A stretch of DNA of 46,542 nt from an uncultured Burkholderiales bacterium (GTDB taxonomy: Bacteria > Pseudomonadota > Gammaproteobacteria > Burkholderiales > Burkholderiaceae_E), in assembly GCA_902826305.1 (NCBI GenBank), contig CADEEH010000024.1, positions 1 to 46,542 of the forward strand, given 5' to 3'. The translations under genes were made by a program, and so were the position numbers. Of this stretch, positions 43,291 to 46,542 are shown one piece after another; position 1 is the stretch's first letter, and the number at the start of each line of letters is the position of its first letter. The notes under the pieces are model-generated. The model made no database searches. It was not told the DNA's origin and saw nothing but the letters and a program-made list of their open reading frames with translations.

Positions 43291-44840
43291 CAGAGATCCT
43301 GCCCCGAATAGCTGAGATTGAACGACTTGTTGATCAGCGGGAAGTCGGGAACGATGTTGCCGATCACCGCATGTTCGAGCACCGGCCAGTTCTGCCACGA
43401 CGGATCATGGCAATGGCAGCGGGCGATCGCGCCGGTCGCATCGAGTTCGAGGGCGACGAAGACATCGCCCCGCCAGCACTCGACCCAGCCGAAGCCGACC
43501 GCGGATCGCGACGGTGCGGGGATCGGCGTGGCGACCGCACCGCCCGCAAGCCGCGCGCAGATCAGGCGCAGCAGCCGCATCGATTCGACCACCTCGTCGA
43601 AACGGACCTGCACCCGCGCGGCGACGTCGCCGTCGACGGCCTGGGCCATCCGGAACTCGAGCTCCGTGTACGGGGGCCACGGATACGCGGCGCGCAGATC
43701 ACCACCCAGCCCGCTCGCCCGGCCGGCCATCCCGCACAGTCCGAGCCGTCGCGCGAGATCCGCGGTCACTCGACCGGTCGAGACGAAGCGATCCTGCAGA
43801 CCCGAGTGTTCGTCGTAGATCGAATGCATCTCGCGGACCTCGGCCTCGATCGCGTCACACTGCGCGACCAGACGCCGCAATGCCGTGCCGTCCGGATCGC
43901 AGGCGACGCCGCCGGGGACCACCCGGTCCATCAGGAAGCGGTGGCCGAAGATCTCGGCGTTCAGGCGCAGCCAGTCCTCCTTCATCCGCGAGAACTGCGC
44001 CAGGCCGAATGCGAAGGCGGCGTCGTTGCCGAGGGCACCGAGATCGCCGAGGTGGTTGGCGACACGTTCGCGCTCGAGCATCAGCGCGCGCAGCCAGGCC
44101 GCACGCTGCGGCACACACACCTGCTGCGACGACTCGAACGCCATGCTCCAGGCCCAGGCGTAGGCAACCGTCGAATCGCCGCTGACCCTCCCGGCCAGAC
44201 GACACGCGGCGGACGGGTCCAGGCCTTCGAAGCGCTTCTCGATGCCCTTGTGCACGTAGCCGAGCCGCTCCTCCAGCCGCAGCACCTTCTCGCCGACGAT
44301 CGAGAAGCGGAAGTGACCGGGCTCGATGATCCCCGCGTGCACCGGACCGACCGGGATCTCGTGCACGCCGTCACCCGCGACCTTCACGAACGCGTAGTCG
44401 GTCAGCGCCTGATCCGGGAAACACTCGTCGCCGCGAGCCCCGTTGCGCAGCGGCAGGTAGTGTGCCGGCCAGGCGCCGTGATTGAGCCAGGGCCGGGTGT
44501 CCTCGGCGCCGATCGCACGCCAGCCGGACAGATCGGCCAGGGCACGCTGCATCCGGCCGGCCGGCGCGAAGAAACGCGAGATGTCCGGATAACCGGCAGC
44601 CGCGTCCTCGAGCGGCAACGACAACCACAACAGCCCGGGGGCCAGCGCATACGCGGCCGACACACACGGCGGGTCGTCGGGCGTCCGCCGGTCCGACGCC
44701 CACAACGCGACCAGGCGGCCACCCGACTGACGACACTGGTCGGCGGCGATGCGCCACTGCTCGATGCCGACCTTCGCCCGCCAGCCCGGCAGTTCCGATG
44801 CCAGCGGATCGACCGCGAGGTCCAGTCCGGCGATGCGCAT
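43290..44840 (-). CDS. NuoC/D-like large subunit without NiFe ligands (Ehr-type)
   Basis: A 516-residue protein with a NuoC-like N-terminal part (about 1-155) fused to a NuoD/HyfG-like part. The region equivalent to the first NiFe motif (RxCGxCxxxH) reads RVSGDSTVAY (218-227), and the C-terminal one (DPCxxC) reads HDPSWQNW (478-485), so all four metal-binding cysteines are absent. The rest of the fold is kept (EIPVGPVHAGIIEPGHFRFS, YVHKGIEKRFEG, GNIVPDFPLINKSFNLSYSG). It is therefore not a hydrogenase but an energy-converting-hydrogenase-related (Ehr) or complex I-like protein. The redox partner is unknown. It starts 3 nt downstream of the antiporter-like gene's stop. Confidence 0.93.
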   Translation of the reverse strand: MRIAGLDLAVDPLASELPGWRAKVGIEQWRIAADQCRQSGGRLVALWASDRRTPDDPPCVSAAYALAPGLLWLSLPLEDAAAGYPDISRFFAPAGRMQRALADLSGWRAIGAEDTRPWLNHGAWPAHYLPLRNGARGDECFPDQALTDYAFVKVAGDGVHEIPVGPVHAGIIEPGHFRFSIVGEKVLRLEERLGYVHKGIEKRFEGLDPSAACRLAGRVSGDSTVAYAWAWSMAFESSQQVCVPQRAAWLRALMLERERVANHLGDLGALGNDAAFAFGLAQFSRMKEDWLRLNAEIFGHRFLMDRVVPGGVACDPDGTALRRLVAQCDAIEAEVREMHSIYDEHSGLQDRFVSTGRVTADLARRLGLCGMAGRASGLGGDLRAAYPWPPYTELEFRMAQAVDGDVAARVQVRFDEVVESMRLLRLICARLAGGAVATPIPAPSRSAVGFGWVECWRGDVFVALELDATGAIARCHCHDPSWQNWPVLEHAVIGNIVPDFPLINKSFNLSYSGQDL

Positions 44841-44843
44841 CGG

Positions 44844-46298
44844 TCAGCCCCCCAGCATCCGCGCCGCCTCGCGATACCAGTGTGCGAGGTACGGCGGCAC
44901 CCACAGGCCGAGCATCAGCGCGAGCGCCAGGTGGAGGAACACCGGGGCGATCGCCGGCTGGTGGGCGAGTTGCCCGATGTCGGCATCACCGAACACCATC
45001 GGCTGCACCTTGCCGAGCACCGAGGCGAATGCGACACCGAGTGCCAGCAGCAGCAGCGGTGCCGCCCACGGCAGGTCGTGCATCGCGGTGACCAGGATCA
45101 GGAACTCGCTGGCGAAGATGCCGAACGGCGGCATGCCCAGGATCGCCAGCGTACCCAGCATCAGCCCCCAGCCGAGCATCGGATTGGCCCGCACCAGGCC
45201 GTGGATGTCGTCCATCACCTGGGTGCCGGCCTTCTGCGTCGCATGGCCGACGGTGAAGAAGATCGCCGACTTGACCAGCGCATGGACCGTCATGTGCAGC
45301 AGTCCGGCGAAGTTCGCGACCGGGCCGCCGAGCCCGAAGGCGAACGTCATCAGGCCCATGTGTTCGATCGACGAGTACGCGAACATCCGTTTGACGTCAC
45401 GTTGCCGGGACAGGAAAAACGCCGCCGCCAGCACCGAGACCAGGCCGAAGCCGATCATCAGGTTGCCAGCGAGCCGGCTGTCCAGGGCGCCATCGGTGAG
45501 CACCTTGCAGCGGAGCAGCGCGTACAACGCGACGTTGAGCAGCAGGCCGGACAACACCGCGGAGATCGGGGTCGGCCCTTCGGCGTGGGCGTCGGGCAGC
45601 CAGTTGTGCACCGGGACCAGGCCGACCTTGGTGCCGTAGCCGACGAGCAGGAAGACGAACGCAAGCGCCATGATCGTCGGTTCGAGCTGCCCCTTGACCG
45701 ACTCGAGGTTGGTCCACAGCAGCGCCCCGCCACCGGCACCGAGCACCCGCTCGGCGGCCAGGTAGACCAGGATCGTGCCGAACAGCGCCTGCGCGATGCC
45801 GACCCCGCACAGGATGAAGTACTTCCACGCCGCCTCCAGGCTCGCCGGGGTCCGGTAGACGCTGACCAGCAGCACGGTCGCCAGCGTCGCCGCCTCCATC
45901 GCGACCCACAGGATGCCGAGGTTGTTGGTCAGCAGCGCCAGCAGCATCGTGAAGGTGAAGAGCTGATACATGCTGTGGTACAGGCGCAGCCGGCGCGGCG
46001 TCATCTTGCCGTGGTCGCGTTCGACCCGCATGTACGGGCGCGAGAACCAGGCGGTGGTGGTGGCGACGAACGTCGTCAGCGCGACCAGGAACACGTTCAG
46101 CGGATCGACGAAGAGGTTGGCCTCCCACAGGAATCGGGGACCGTCCGCGATCACCTGCGCGGTCAGTGCCCCGCCGCAGACGAGCGTCGCCAGGCTGAAT
46201 GCCGCGTTCAGCTCCGGCGCCGGCTCCCGGTCCCCGATCGCCGCCAGCAGCGCGGCGCCGGCGAGCGGCAGGCAGAGCACCCAGATCAGCGGGTCCAG
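44844..46298 (-). CDS. Antiporter-like membrane subunit (HyfF/NuoL-M-N type)
   Basis: A 484-residue polytopic protein with about 14 helices of the proton-pumping antiporter family. Conserved blocks are NNLGILWVAMEAATLATVLL (with the functional Glu), AAWKYFILCGVG (Lys), GTKVGLVPVHNWLPDAHAEG, MFAYSSIEHMG, and VHALVKSAIFFTVGH (His/Lys). The expected start Leu-Asp-Pro-Leu-Ile-Trp-Val aligns to a CTG at 46298 with AAGGAGG 6 nt upstream; the nearest standard codon is a GTG at 46280, too far from the ribosome binding site. It is coupled to the upstream HyfE-like gene by a 1-nt gap. It should translocate protons driven by the soluble arm. Confidence 0.93.
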   Translation of the reverse strand: MDPLIWVLCLPLAGAALLAAIGDREPAPELNAAFSLATLVCGGALTAQVIADGPRFLWEANLFVDPLNVFLVALTTFVATTTAWFSRPYMRVERDHGKMTPRRLRLYHSMYQLFTFTMLLALLTNNLGILWVAMEAATLATVLLVSVYRTPASLEAAWKYFILCGVGIAQALFGTILVYLAAERVLGAGGGALLWTNLESVKGQLEPTIMALAFVFLLVGYGTKVGLVPVHNWLPDAHAEGPTPISAVLSGLLLNVALYALLRCKVLTDGALDSRLAGNLMIGFGLVSVLAAAFFLSRQRDVKRMFAYSSIEHMGLMTFAFGLGGPVANFAGLLHMTVHALVKSAIFFTVGHATQKAGTQVMDDIHGLVRANPMLGWGLMLGTLAILGMPPFGIFASEFLILVTAMHDLPWAAPLLLLALGVAFASVLGKVQPMVFGDADIGQLAHQPAIAPVFLHLALALMLGLWVPPYLAHWYREAARMLGG

Positions 46299-46299
46299 G

Positions 46300-46542
46300 T
46301 CAGTCCTCCTTGAGTTTTTCCAGGTGCCGGATGTCGAGGCTGTCGAACTGCTCGCGGATCTGGAACAGGAACACACCCAGGATCAGGATGCCGACCAGCA
46401 CGTCGAGTGCGATCCCCAGCTCGACGATCATCGGCATGCCGTAGACCGCCGAGGTGGCCGCGAAGAAGAGTGCGTTCTCCATCGAAAGGAAACCGATCAC
46501 CTGCGGCACCGCCTTGGCCCGGGTGATCATCATCAGGAACGA
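46300..46542 (-). CDS. HyfE-like membrane subunit (C-terminal 80 residues; gene runs off the right edge)
   Basis: The C-terminal part of a HyfE/NuoK-like small membrane protein, open at the right edge. It has helices around QVIGFLSMENALFFAATSAVYG and MPMIVELGIALDVLVGILILGVFLF, with the ENALF and ELGIALD acidic residues that belong to the proton path in this family, and ends DIRHLEKLKED. It is the most upstream gene visible of the Ehr operon; further subunits (HyfB- and HyfC-like) would be expected just beyond the edge. Confidence 0.88.
   Translation of the reverse strand, partial: SFLMMITRAKAVPQVIGFLSMENALFFAATSAVYGMPMIVELGIALDVLVGILILGVFLFQIREQFDSLDIRHLEKLKED

Noticed and set aside
42751-44840. 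Group 4 NiFe hydrogenase
   Set aside because: The large subunit lacks both pairs of NiFe-binding cysteines, so hydrogenase activity is not supported.
43371-46313. Very long open frame on the plus strand opposite the Ehr genes
   Set aside because: Long antisense frames are common in GC-rich DNA; it lacks any recognisable domain and lies over three well-supported minus-strand genes. Similar shadows at 1395-4193 (minus) and 30728-34039 (plus) were rejected for the same reason.
1-46542. CRISPR array, insertion sequence or prophage
   Set aside because: No regularly spaced repeats, transposase, integrase or phage structural gene was seen; the only direct repeat is the 11-bp pair at 17565.

Overview
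The window is a strongly GC-rich chromosomal segment. The homodimeric-type pyruvate dehydrogenase E1 (aceE) at the left edge, two-component and sigma-54 regulators, CcmI/CcmH proteins and an outer-membrane beta-barrel point to a Gram-negative proteobacterium. Beta- or gammaproteobacterial affiliation is my best guess, not a firm call. Genes are densely packed on the minus strand and many overlap by 1 or 4 nt (TGATG, ATGA, GTGA), so they form long translationally coupled operons.

Layout. 1-795: start of aceE. 1137-4557: a membrane PAS histidine kinase and a FixJ/LuxR-type response regulator, then tRNA-Arg(ACG) with a good sigma-70 promoter. 4688-8201: an operon with a Sel1-repeat protein, a small cytochrome c and two exported beta-propellers. 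8245-11169: a HAMP histidine kinase and its NtrC-family sigma-54 activator. 11380-12611: a second Sel1 protein, convergent to a secreted haem-sensor protein. 12731-17511: cytochrome c maturation genes ccmC-D-F-H-I (System I, but without ccmA, B, E or G here). 17644-21515: a TPR protein, a divergent haem-copper-oxidase subunit I homologue, and the System II synthase pair CcsA/CcsB. 21497-36601: a large multihaem cytochrome island with 11-haem, 4-haem, several 3-haem and mono-haem cytochromes, three NHL-type propeller lipoproteins, two paralogous helical secreted proteins, a SurA/parvulin-type PPIase and an outer-membrane beta-barrel. 36839-39027: two divergently transcribed three-haem cytochromes. 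39016-40426: two unrecognised genes. 40635-42656: a CoA-transferase. 42751-46542: a hydrogenase-4/complex I-like cluster whose large subunit lacks all NiFe-binding cysteines, i.e. an Ehr-type complex.

How it may work together (inference): the beta-barrel plus multihaem cytochromes look like a porin-cytochrome conduit that moves electrons across the outer membrane. The parvulin would help fold the barrel, and the Ccs and Ccm proteins would attach the many haems. The sigma-54 activator with its kinase is a plausible regulator: near-consensus -24/-12 promoters lie upstream of ccmC, of the tetrahaem-PPIase-porin operon and of the cytochrome c-NHL operon. In the core of the island six gene products occur in mirror order (c7, triHaem, helical, helical', triHaem', c7'), which I regard as the most unusual architectural feature. 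I found no CRISPR array, insertion sequence, rRNA gene or prophage.
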